The position numbers and the translations under genes are program-made. Below the pieces are notes generated by a model. The model saw only the letters and a list, made by a program, of their open reading frames with translations, was not told the origin of the DNA and searched no databases. Below, in pieces: positions 1 through 8,662 of a stretch of 40,367 nt of DNA. The number at the start of each line of letters is the position of its first letter. The first letter of the stretch is position 1. This stretch comes from Pinguiococcus pyrenoidosus (Eukaryota > Sar > Pinguiophyceae > Pinguiochrysidales > Pinguiochrysidaceae). The DNA lies in assembly GCA_019677205.1 (NCBI GenBank), contig JAAMXY010000698.1:6457-46823 (forward strand). The letters are read 5' to 3'.

Positions 1-2
1 AA

Positions 3-305
3 CAAGAGGAGGAGGATGAGGACGATGCCTTGGCGGTAGTGCGCAGTCCGAACCGGAAGAGGCAACGAAAGGGGACGCCCAAGCGACTCCGCTTCAGCGC
101 GACAGGCGACGATCGAGATGCGAAGTCCCCAAAGCGGAAGAAAGCTCCGAAGGCGGAAGCCGAGTTCGAGCGCGATGATGAAGCCGACGACGAGCCTGAG
201 GTCGTCGACGAGACTGACGACGCAGATGGGGATGAAGAGGACTATCTCGAGCCGATCACCGCGCGGGACGACGACGAGGAGGAGGAGGAAGAGGAAGAGG
301 AGGAG

Positions 306-336
<31 letters not shown>

Positions 337-1640
337 ATTTCGTACCGCAGCGGAGAGGAAAGCGGAGGTCCCGCAGGGTGAAGGCCCTCCAGAAGAAGCC
401 GAAGGCGAGCCCGAGGAGAGGGCCTCCGCGTGGCACACCTGTGTTTCGCTCAGCGGCGCACGACGTGGACGATGTGGAGGAGGTGGACGATCAGCCGGAG
501 ATCGGCAAGGGAGACGAGCAGGCGGAGCAGGCAGCCGAGACGCTTCGGGAGTACCTGGAAGGCAGCGGCAAGGCGTCGATTATCGACTCGATCTGCGCGT
601 TTATGCGGAAGCTTCCGAGCCGGCTAGCCACGGCGAATCGGCGGAGGCGGTCAAGCAAGCGCTACGGCGCGAAGGAGGCTGCGAACGACATCCTCGAGTC
701 CATCGGAGACATTGACCCTGATGGGATCACGAGAAGCATCCAGCCCCTGGTGAACTCAGCCGTGTCCATTATGGAAACGCGCATCGCCGCCGAGGAGGCA
801 ATCTGGAGAGCACAGAAGGACGCTGCCTTCTCCTCACTAACGCCGCTGCTGCAGGTGGTTTCCGCAAAGGCGGACGCCGGAGCGGAGGAATTGCTGAAGA
901 AGCTTCACAACGACTTCCTCGACCGAGGCCGCGATCTGCAAAGGGCTGACAGATACCAGGATGCGGCGACGCTCTGCCTGCAGTATGCTGAGCGACTCAC
1001 GGATCTTGGAGCTATGGTGAGCACGAAGGGGTCCTATCCAGAAGAGCTGCAGTCCTCGCTGGCCAAGAAAGAGCTGCTGAAGTTCGGAAACGACATCAAC
1101 CTGGTGTACGCCAGCGCACAGGATATCATCGGTGGTATGGATACCGAGCTGGTGCTTTGGCCCGCCCTGAAAGAAGCGGATCCCTCCACGTTCGGAGACT
1201 CCAGCGCAGTTGTTAGCGACACGGTGGCCCACGATCTTCTCCTGGAAGCCCCCCCAGCTGTCGCAGATGAGCCTGCCGCTGTGAATGGATCGGGGGATGG
1301 GAAGGCGGTGGAGTCGGCGGACGCAGTGGACGGCGTTCCCAGAGCATCTTCGAAGCACGCGGAAGCCGGCGATCCTTCGACTGCGACGGGGCCGAAGACC
1401 GAGGACGAGGCCAGGGGCAGCACAGCTCCGGTGGGGGCCGAATCGACGATGCCAACGCCTTCGCCGGTCTTCTCAGCATCCGCGCAAGTCCTGCCCGAGC
1501 CTGTGCCTGCACTTCCTGAGCCAGGGCCCCGTGTGCCCAAGCGTGCAAAGCACTTTAAGGACACCTTATTGCCTGACGCTGGGCAGCCTGTCGGCTCAAG
1601 CGTCGTCACGGCGGATGACTCTTCAGAAACGCAGACCTAG
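3..1640 (+). CDS. Acidic nuclear-type protein, 5' partial
   Basis: The reading frame is already open at the left edge (first full codon at base 3) and runs to a TAG at 1638-1640, so the start lies outside the window. The TTG at 30 is not a credible start because an acidic run (Glu/Asp) precedes it in frame. The visible part opens with basic clusters (RKRQRKG, PKRKK) that resemble nuclear localisation signals. A long Glu/Asp run follows (about bases 268-345), then another basic patch. The middle (bases 500-1190) looks like a folded helical domain containing LREYLEGSG, ANDILESIGDIDPDG and LLKKLHNDFLDRGRDLQRADRYQDAATLCLQYAERL. The C-terminus is Pro/Ala/Ser-rich and disordered. Alternating acidic and basic tracts suggest a chromatin or nucleolar protein, but I recognise no family and assign no function. 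It is convergent with the CSP41-like gene downstream. Confidence 0.7.
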
Positions 1641-1648
1641 CCTTCAGA

Positions 1649-1690
1649 GCAGGGCGATGCGCTGGACGGAAGGGCGATGCGCAGGACGGA
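1649..1690. repeat. 20-bp tandem repeat, two units
   Basis: Two near-identical units of the form GGGCGATGCGCWGGACGGAA lie end to end just after the stop codon of the acidic-protein gene, in its presumed 3' UTR. They differ at one position (T/A). Confidence 0.7.
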
Positions 1691-1888
1691 AGAACGCTGC
1701 AGAGGGAGTGCTCGGGGTGGGGAGGAAAGGGTACTCCAATGGACGCGCACCTCGGCTCGAACAAGCGTACCGCCGGAACGGAGCAAACGCAACAAGTTCA
1801 ACGGGACTTTGCTTCACATTCTGACCTGGTCTGACTAAAAGGGCAGATCCCCGGCTGCGGATGTTCGTTGCGCTGGCAGCACTCCGAG

Positions 1889-3397
1889 CTACTGTATGAC
1901 TTCCTCGAAGACGGCATCAATTAGCGCGTCAAGGGGATCCTGCTCCTCTTGGGCGGCTTCCTCTTGGGCTTCTTCTTCAGTCATCTCATCTTGGGGAGCG
2001 GAGGCACCTGAAACTTCTGCGTCAGTAGGTTCAGGCGCCTCGGCCTCCACAGCAGCATCCGCCACGGCAGGAGCCGCAGCCGAGGCTGCCGCAGCCGCGG
2101 CGGCCTCCGCGACGGGCGCCTCCGCTGCCTGGTTCACAGCCGAAAGGACCATGTCGTCACACTCGAAATCATTCGAGAGTGCGCCTTCCTTCATCTTCAC
2201 GACAAAGTCATTCTCGTACGCGTCCTTCAGGCCGCGGGTGGTGTCGAACTTGGGCTCCCATTCGAGATCGTGACGCGCGAGCTCGACGTCGGTCCAGAAG
2301 TGCTGAGGACGCATTGGAAACGCCTTCTTCTTGCCGAAGTCGAAGTCCTTGGGGTCATAGTGCACAATCTCCACGGCCGAGGGCTCCTTCCCCGCTGCAA
2401 GCGCGCAAGCGCGAACGAGGCCGTCAAAGGAAATGGCGACGTCGTCTTGGACGTTGTACACCTTCCCGATGCTCTCAAAGCGGCCCATGACGTTCGCCAT
2501 GGCCACAGCAAGGTCTTGGACGTGACCGAGGCCTGCGCAGAAAGGTCAGTATACACGCGCAGGAAGTCGCCCCACGTCGTCGCCGCGCGGCATTACCAGT
2601 GAGATGCTTGCCGTCCCCAGGGACGCAGACGGGACGACCGGCCTCGATGCGCTCAAAGAAGTACTGCTCCAGAGGGTTGTAGTTGCCCGCACCGTAGATG
2701 TACGTCGGGCGAATCGAGGTCCACGGCATGCCGGACTTGGCCAGCATCTCCTCCGTCTCCAACTTGCCCTTGTGGCGGCTGCTGTAGTCCACCTCATCGC
2801 CTTCCTTGTGGGGCATCTGCTCGCTCTTCTTGTACACGCCGGCGCTGCTCATGTACACGAAGTGCTGCAGGCGGGGAGAGCCCTTCTTCAGCGCCTCCAC
2901 CAGCGGCTCCGTGTCCGACGCCTCGCGGCCGTTCATGTCGTAGCAGGCGTCAAAGCTTTGGCAACCGATCTTCTCCATCAGCTCCTCCGGAACCTTGGGA
3001 AGCGGCGCTCGTCAGCGCCTCCAGTCCTTTCTCCGGGCAAGACGACGGGGCCCCGCCCGAGGCAACGCACCTTACGATCCCCCACGATCATCGTCGTGCT
3101 CTCTACCCGCCTCGCGAAATCCTCCGCAGACTCGCCAGGAAGCGCCACCGGCGGCGTTTTGCCGCGGTTGTACAGCGTCACCTGGTGCCGCCGGTCCACC
3201 AGCTCCTTCCACAGGTACGCTCCGCTGAAGCGAGTGCCGCCAATGATGAGCACCTAGGCAATCACGATCCAGAGGTCAATGGGAGCCCAAGCGGCGACGC
3301 GTGCATCGCCCAGAGCGCGCTGGCGGACCTTCTTGGGCGCGACGCGGAGGGCCTGGGCGGTCCCCAGCAGGGCCAAAACTGCTGCAATGCGCATCAT
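1889..3397 (-). CDS. CSP41-like NAD(P)-fold RNA-binding protein, paralogue A
   Basis: Four exons read on the minus strand: 3397-3329, 3253-3071, 2993-2597 and 2532-1889. The introns are 75, 77 and 64 bp, all GT-AG, and give 430 aa. The start is the ATG at 3397, because it gives a clean signal peptide (MMRIAAVLALLGTAQA, then LRVAPKK). An in-frame ATG at 3487 would bury the hydrophobic core. Exon 2 begins with the Rossmann motif GGTRFSG. Later blocks YMSSAGVY, FRPTYIYGAGN, GHVQDLAVAM and VEIVHYDPKDF...KKAFP match the CSP41 branch of atypical short-chain dehydrogenases. In plants these bind plastid RNA and help stabilise transcripts and ribosomes. The canonical catalytic Tyr-x3-Lys is not evident, as is usual in CSP41. 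The C-terminal tail, about 70 aa, is Ala-rich and then acidic (ends DALIDAVFEEVIQ), unlike paralogue B. The leader implies targeting across an ER-type membrane, probably to a complex plastid. Family assignment is firm; RNA binding is inferred. Confidence 0.92.
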
Positions 3398-3861
3398 GCT
3401 GGCCAGCCGCAACTGCAGTATCGAAATCGAGGAGGAAGCGAGGGAAGTGACGGGCGAGAGCCTTGCAATGGGCGCTGTGTGTGACAATCGGCGGCGGATT
3501 ACGTCGCGTCGGAAGAAACTGGATCAGGAATTTGGAACATCAACAAAGCAGGATTTAGTTTCAAAAGACTATGGGAGTGGTTTCTACCAAGTTTAATTTG
3601 TAGTTCAAAAATAAGCAATGTCCAATGAGGAGGGGGGAAGAGGTTCTGCGATTCCGTACGCGCCCGCTAACACGAAGCTACCGAGGCTTGGGCGAATCGG
3701 ACGGACGCAGCAAGGAATCGCGGGACTTTGAGATGGCTGCGGGCGATGACATCCTTGGAGGCAGACCAAAGCAAAAGACTTGAAGCGGGCGCCCGTGGAG
3801 CCGTTGGAGACTACCCACGGCAGCTTGCAGATCCTTACCAAGCCAATGACGGCCGCTGGAA
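3398..3861. other. Spacer between two minus-strand genes
   Basis: The spacer lies between the end of the DUF2358 gene and the start of CSP41-like gene A. It should hold the 3' UTR of the former and the promoter of the latter. An open frame at 3605-3841 (-) has no recognisable features. I see nothing else. Confidence 0.5.
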
Positions 3862-4704
3862 TCAGTCAAGCTTCTCGCCGCGCTTGAACAGCTGCAGGAG
3901 CGCATCGGCGGCGCTGATTTCCCACGTCTCGTCGTAGCGAACGATCCGGCCTTTGCGAGACGGATCGTACGAGAACTTCGTGGCGCCATTCAGCTCAATC
4001 CTGGGCAGGCGACAGCGACGTCAGGCACACGGAAAAAAGGAAAACTTATTTGGCCATGGCAAGGAGATGACTAAAAGGGAAGAGCACCTTGGTTTCCAGG
4101 GCAAGCGGATCGCTCCGCTCATCCGCCACTGCGCTTCCTGCCATGCTGTCAGCCGCTCTGCGGCACTGGCAAAAAGGATAAAAAAAAACCTGGCGAGGCA
4201 AGATCCACTCACCACGCTCTGGTCTCGTCGATTGAGCTCGGGGCCTTTCCGCAGGATGACCCGGCGGTCGTCGCCGAGCAGCACGTTCAGGATGGGCTGC
4301 AGTGCGGCCAGGTTCCTCTCGAAGGTCTCCAGGCCCACGAAGCTCAGCGTCGGATCCGTGAACACGCAGTCATCGTCGTAGATCTCACTCGAGATCTCTC
4401 CGGTGAACAGGTATCCTCTCTCGCTGAAGTCCTCGCGAAGCTTGGCGGTCAGCTGCCGAGGAGTCACGGCCGGGAGCGCCTCGCGCTCCAACCGCCGCGC
4501 TTCCAGCCTCTCCGCGTCTGCCGCCGGTGTGAACACCTTCACGAAGGCCGTGAGACCCGACACGATGCTCTTCGGGCCCCAGGAAGTGTCCCCGAAGCTC
4601 TTGGAAGACAGGCCGGCGGACAGATACGGTAGCGCAGCGCCGCACAAAATCGTCAAAATCGCGCTTCCACGCATCGGTCGCATTCCAAAACTCGTGCTTA
4701 ACAA
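3862..4704 (-). CDS. DUF2358 domain protein with N-terminal leader
   Basis: Exons at 4704-4213, 4155-4088 and 4000-3862 (introns 57 and 87 bp, GT-AG) give 232 aa. The start could be the ATG at 4704, 4683 or 4674; the last gives the tidiest signal peptide (MRGSAILTILCGAALPYLSAG). The core is a DUF2358 domain (NTF2-like fold, common in chloroplast and cyanobacterial proteins). It has LREDFSERGYLFTGEISSEIY, then DDCVFTDPTLSFVGLETF, a middle strand WRMSGAIRLPWKPR, and finally NGATKFSYD...GRIVRYDETWEIS. The acceptor of intron 1 is GCAGAG rather than the nearer CAG sites, because only it keeps frame with the domain. The domain has no known biochemical activity. It is divergent from the small leader-bearing gene that begins at 5054. 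Confidence 0.85.
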
Positions 4705-5053
4705 AACTGAGACGCTTTAAGGCATCCGCGGCATCATCGGAGCATCGTGAGAGCCACAGAAACGGGGCTGAGCAAGCGCGGACAAGCTTCTCATGCCTCC
4801 TATTCAGCTGTGTTATGGCTTCATTGCGTCCGCCAAACCTCGCGAGACGGGGACAGAGACCGTCTTCGTATCTTCCCTGCGGCGCGCGTGGGATTTCTCT
4901 CTCGCGCGTCTTCCTTTTCTTCTGGAAAGCCGTGGCACTCTGCTTCTGCAGCGTCAGAGTGGCTTAGGCAACCTCTCTGGAGTGGCGGGAAAACGCCTTG
5001 AGCAAGCAGCGAGCAGCGCGCAGCAACGCCGATCTTGAGGTTTGAACCGCATC
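4705..5053. promoter_or_regulatory. Divergent intergenic region (DUF2358 / small leader protein)
   Basis: These 349 bp separate two genes that point away from each other and both encode signal-peptide proteins, so the region must hold both promoters. I see no TATA-like box or repeated motif that I could defend. Confidence 0.4.
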
Positions 5054-5628
5054 ATGAAGACTGCGCTGCTGCGGCTACTATGTGTACTCCCGGTGTCCGC
5101 TGCGCTGCGGTCGGCGCGATTGCCGAGGAGTGGTGGACTTGTGAGGCCGCTGCGAAGCTCTGCTGAGGATTTACCCGTCGAGGAGTGCGAGGCCTACGTG
5201 ATCAAACCAGTGCTCACCGAGGAGGAGATGCTGGCATGGTAGCGTCTTGCGCCACATTTTTGCCCAGCTTGCATGGGCATCTGGAAGATGGACTGAAGTG
5301 CTGAGTTTTCGCAGGGCGAAAGAACTGGATGAAGTGGTGCAGAGCAACGGCAGAGGGCGGAACATCTTCGAAAGCTTTCGCCGAGGCGATTTCAACGACG
5401 ACCCCCGGCCTCGGACGGCCACCGACTTGGACGTGGACCAGAAGGAGACGATGCAGAAGTTGACAGACCTGCTGGCAAGGTTGGGGAACAGGAAAATGCG
5501 ACACCTTGTGCTTGTGTGGGAGACTGATTTGGGCATCGGGCAGGCGAGGGCAACCAGGTGCTCCCAAGTTCAGCAGCGAGGAGCTGAGCGAAGTTCGGTG
5601 CGTGCTACGCTCTCAATCGCAAGGTTGA
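5054..5628 (+). CDS. Small signal-peptide protein, probably plastid-targeted
   Basis: Three exons, 5054-5238, 5315-5479 and 5544-5628 (introns 76 and 64 bp, GT-AG, both phase 2), give 144 aa. The first ATG gives a signal peptide (MKTALLRLLCVLPVSAALR), followed by a short basic Ser/Gly/Arg-rich stretch like the transit part of a bipartite plastid leader. The mature part is charged and helical (PVLTEEEMLAWAKELDEVV, then DVDQKETMQKLTDLLARRG). I recognise no family. The last exon is the weakest part: it ends at a TGA at 5626-5628, but a GTGCGT donor after SSEELSEVR could lead to a further exon. The purM-type gene follows on the same strand about 230 bp downstream. Confidence 0.55.
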
Positions 5629-5855
5629 TCAAGCTTGTGCAAGCGGTAGTAACGCGGATTCATTGGGGTAGAGAGGCGCTTCGCGGCGTCGATACGATCC
5701 TTGAGAAGGATGAAAAGGGCGGACCGGGCGATGAGATGAAACTGAATGGCGAAGGCAGCGATCGCGCCAAGGCCACGTCCGAGGTGCTCAAGGGCGCACC
5801 GGATCCCATCTACGGAACAGTGGAGGTGAGCAGTCGTGTAGGCGTCCTCCATCCC

Positions 5856-7533
5856 ATGGGCCTTTTTGAGCGTTCGAGTTCGCAGGTACGCGAGCGCATC
5901 TACATGTTCGTGTGGGCGCTGTTGCAAGCCCGCCAGAGCGAGGGCAGCAGCGCGCCTGAAGCATCTGATGCCTGATAGAAATATCGGTCGGCCGGGGTTG
6001 ATGTGCGCGCCGGAGAAGCCTTTGTGGACAGAATACGGAACTATGAAGCGCTGCAAGCAGTCTCCGCTGCTTCACGCGAACCGGGCGTCGCAGCCGTCGA
6101 GAGCAGGAATCAGGACAGGGTGCTTGGGGGTGTAGGCGGGTTTGCTTCTGTGGTGCGTGTCTCCGATGATCTGCTCCTCGCTCTCGCATGCGATGGCATC
6201 GGCACAAAGGTGAGAGGGGCGGCGCTCGGGAGGGGGGCTACAGGAGCCCTGCCGCTGTTGCTCATTCCGCGTTTGCTCATTCCGCGTTTGCTCACCCCGC
6301 GTTCGTTCATTCCGCGCGACTTGGGTAGGCCTCCCTTGCGCGGTCCATGGGACACCCGCTTGCTGCGCGCGGTCTCGGCCAGGACCTTGTCGCCATGATT
6401 GCCAACGATCTCATCTGCGTGGGAGCGGAGCCGGCGTACATGCTTGACTATGTCGCAACGGCCAGCCTTCAGGATGGTACGCATCCACCAAGCTCAGCTC
6501 TCTTTGGTCCACGTACTCTGAGGCTGCCTGATAGGTTCGCGTCAGTGGCTTGAGGAGCTTTTGCGAGGTGTTTCAGACGCCTGCAGTAGCATTGGCATGA
6601 GACTGGTCGGTGGAGAGACGGCGGAGATGCCCGGCCTTTTCCAGATCTGTGGCCTGTCCGGAGCTCTCCAAGGGGCCGCCGAGTTCGACATTGCGGGGTT
6701 TGGGATCGGAACGCTGCCGGCTGGATCCATGCTGCCGAGAAGTGATGGGATTGCGGTCGGTGATGTGCTCATCGCGCTGCCCTCAAGTGGTGAGGCACAC
6801 CGGCCCTCACTCTTTGCAGGCTGCGATGCATCCCTCACGCTGACGCGGTTCCGGACAATAGGTCTCCACTCGAACGGCTTCTCGTTGGTGAGGAAACTCC
6901 TCCTCGACAGGGGCTACAGCGACGAGGATCTTCGCAGCGCCAGAGCACCGTGGATCAAAGCATCCGGCGGTGAGACTGCCGCGCCTTCGATCGGCAGCGT
7001 GCTGCTGACACCGACGGCGCTCTATGTGAATGTGCTGCGGGATCTTCTCCTTTCCAGCGAGGGCAGCAATGGTAGGCTCTCTCGAGCAGCTTGCCTTCGT
7101 TCTGTGAAGCTTAGCTCAGGCATGCTTCCTCCCAGCAGATGCTGGCATACTCGGCGTTGCACACATCACTGGCGGCGGCATTACGGGGAACGTTCCGAGG
7201 ATGTGGAATGGAGACCAGCACGGCAGCGTCGTTGCAGATTTGGACTACGGCTCGTGGACGCTGCCTACGCTTTTTCGGTGGCTGCAAGAAGCGCTTGACA
7301 TGAGCAGGTGAGGAACAACCGAAGCGATGATAGTGCGAGACGTAAAAGAAGGAGAAGGAGATCTTGCTGACCATGCATAATGTCACAGGGAGGAGATGTT
7401 CTCCACCTTCAATTGTGGAGTTGGGATGGTCTTGTGCGTCCAGAGGGAAAAGAGAGAGGCAATTTTGGAGTACTTTCGGCGGCGCCACGTCAAGGCATGG
7501 CAGATCGGATGCATTGCAGAAGCAGAACGGTAG
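5856..7533 (+). CDS. purM: Phosphoribosylformylglycinamidine cyclo-ligase (AIR synthetase)
   Basis: This enzyme closes FGAM to AIR using ATP, the fifth step of de novo purine synthesis. Seven exons align along the whole family: 5856-5885, 5979-6209, 6329-6476, 6535-6789, 6862-7071, 7139-7307 and 7389-7533. The introns are 93, 119, 58, 72, 67 and 81 bp, all GT-AG, giving about 395 aa. Diagnostic blocks are [79 protein letters not shown] and FNCGVGMVL. The first exon is uncertain: the frame just upstream of YRSAG holds a TAG that I read as an acceptor. The joined upstream frame also has an ATG at 5736, so the N-terminus may be longer. The enzyme stands alone, not fused to GARS or GART as in animals and fungi, which is the plant/bacterial arrangement. 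No obvious targeting peptide is visible with the short start. Confidence 0.93.
6255..6314. repeat. 15-bp minisatellite (four units) inside a purM intron
   Basis: Four consecutive 15-bp units of consensus CGTTTGCTCATTCCG fill much of intron 2 of the AIR synthetase gene. They explain why that intron (119 bp) is longer than its neighbours. Units differ by one to three substitutions. Confidence 0.85.
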
Positions 7534-7610
7534 CATTTCATCCTTGCACGTCGATCCACTTGGCTGCATCTGCCCACGCACAAAAGAACTTCTGACGGCA
7601 TGGCTTGGCA

Positions 7611-7652
7611 CACTACATACACACATACATACACCCATACATGCACAGGGGC
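7611..7652. repeat. (CA/TA)-rich simple repeat
   Basis: CACATACATACACCCATACATG-type simple sequence lies in the 283-bp spacer between the convergent AIR synthetase gene and the small minus-strand gene. The spacer otherwise holds only presumed 3' UTRs. Confidence 0.6.
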
Positions 7653-7816
7653 GCGCAACTCATGTGCCGCCAAAACAACTAAGATTAGTCCAGCGTACAC
7701 CGTCAATCTGCCGACAACAACACAGCCCATCCTTCAAGACCCCGAGTCTTCTTCAAGAAGGAACGACGTTCATTTGCAGGACTCTCTCTCGTCAGCGAGC
7801 TGGCTTCTCTACCGGA

Positions 7817-8248
7817 TCACAACTCTTCCACTTCCCCTTGCACATCTCCCTTCTCTTCCTCCTCCTCCGCAGCAGCGGCAGCGGCAGCAACTTCACCCGC
7901 CCCCTGGGCAGCCTTGAGCTTCGCTTTCCGCTCCTCGTTTCGCTTCACCAGCCGTCGCCACGCGACCTCCTGCTCTCGGGGAGACATCTCCGCCCAGTTG
8001 TCGATCCTGCGCAGCGTGCCGTCCTCTGCGACGATGGCAGGGCCATAGGTGCTGGCAAAGGCGTCCAGCTTGACTTTGTCGCCCATCTTGAGCTCCTGCA
8101 CTCCCTCCGCGCCGTCTGGGACAGACGGAAGCTGCGGCACGCTGCCCGACTGCTCTTGGGAAGCCATGGCAAAGCTCAATAAGGCCGACTCGGAGAGGAC
8201 GGCCGCGATCGCAATCCAGAGAAGCGTCCAACTTCGCAAGTGCATCGA
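7817..8248 (-). CDS. Small signal-peptide protein with a W..M...E / KRN motif
   Basis: A single exon encodes 143 aa from the ATG at 8248. An upstream in-frame extension to 8374 exists, but the 8248 start gives a good signal peptide (MHLRSWTLLWIAIAAVLSESALL). The mature part has a compact central block: GDKVKLDAF...TYGPAIV, then LRRIDNWAEMSPREQEVAWRR, then VKRNEERKAKL. The spacing Trp-x2-Met-x3-Glu followed by Lys-Arg-Asn-x2-Arg is, from memory, shared by a group of small uncharacterised eukaryotic proteins. I do not know its role. The C-terminus is a poly-Ala stretch followed by a Glu run. It is divergent from CSP41-like gene B across an AT-rich spacer, so it may share its promoter region. 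Confidence 0.7.
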   Translation of the reverse strand, partial: SMHLRSWTLLWIAIAAVLSESALLSFAMASQEQSGSVPQLPSVPDGAEGVQELKMGDKVKLDAFASTYGPAIVAEDGTLRRIDNWAEMSPREQEVAWRRLVKRNEERKAKLKAAQGAGEVAAAAAAAEEEEEKGDVQGEVEEL

Positions 8249-8662
8249 TGGCGGCGTTGACGCAAATTCGGAGAATGTCGATGAAGTCACAAGGAGGAGA
8301 CGGAGGCGTCTTTTTCCAAGTGGAGGTGTTCTCGAAAAAGGGGGGAATAAAAAGATCTGCAGGATGATCACCATTTATTAATATATATACTATATTAAAT
8401 CAAAGCATCATTCAACGTTAAAACATGCTTTCCGTATATATTCTGCACGGTAGTGTAGATATTTGTGAAACGATATATTACCTATTTAGCCCAGTGAATC
8501 CCCATGATTGGTACGTATGCCGCTTTCAGATTCAGAATTCTCTTTGCGGCTTATTGACCCGTAGCAGGCGTCAACTATCCGCAAGTTGATCTTTGCGACG
8601 TTCGTAGCAGCTCCACTGCGCCGAATCTTCCGCCGCCAGAGATCTCGAGCGTTCTCGTCACG
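8249..8662. promoter_or_regulatory. AT-rich divergent promoter region
   Basis: This 414-bp gap lies between the start of the small leader protein (-) and CSP41-like gene B (+). It includes a TTATTAATATATATACTATA stretch around 8375-8394, far more AT-rich than the flanking genes. Position and base composition suggest a bidirectional promoter; no single element can be assigned. Confidence 0.45.
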
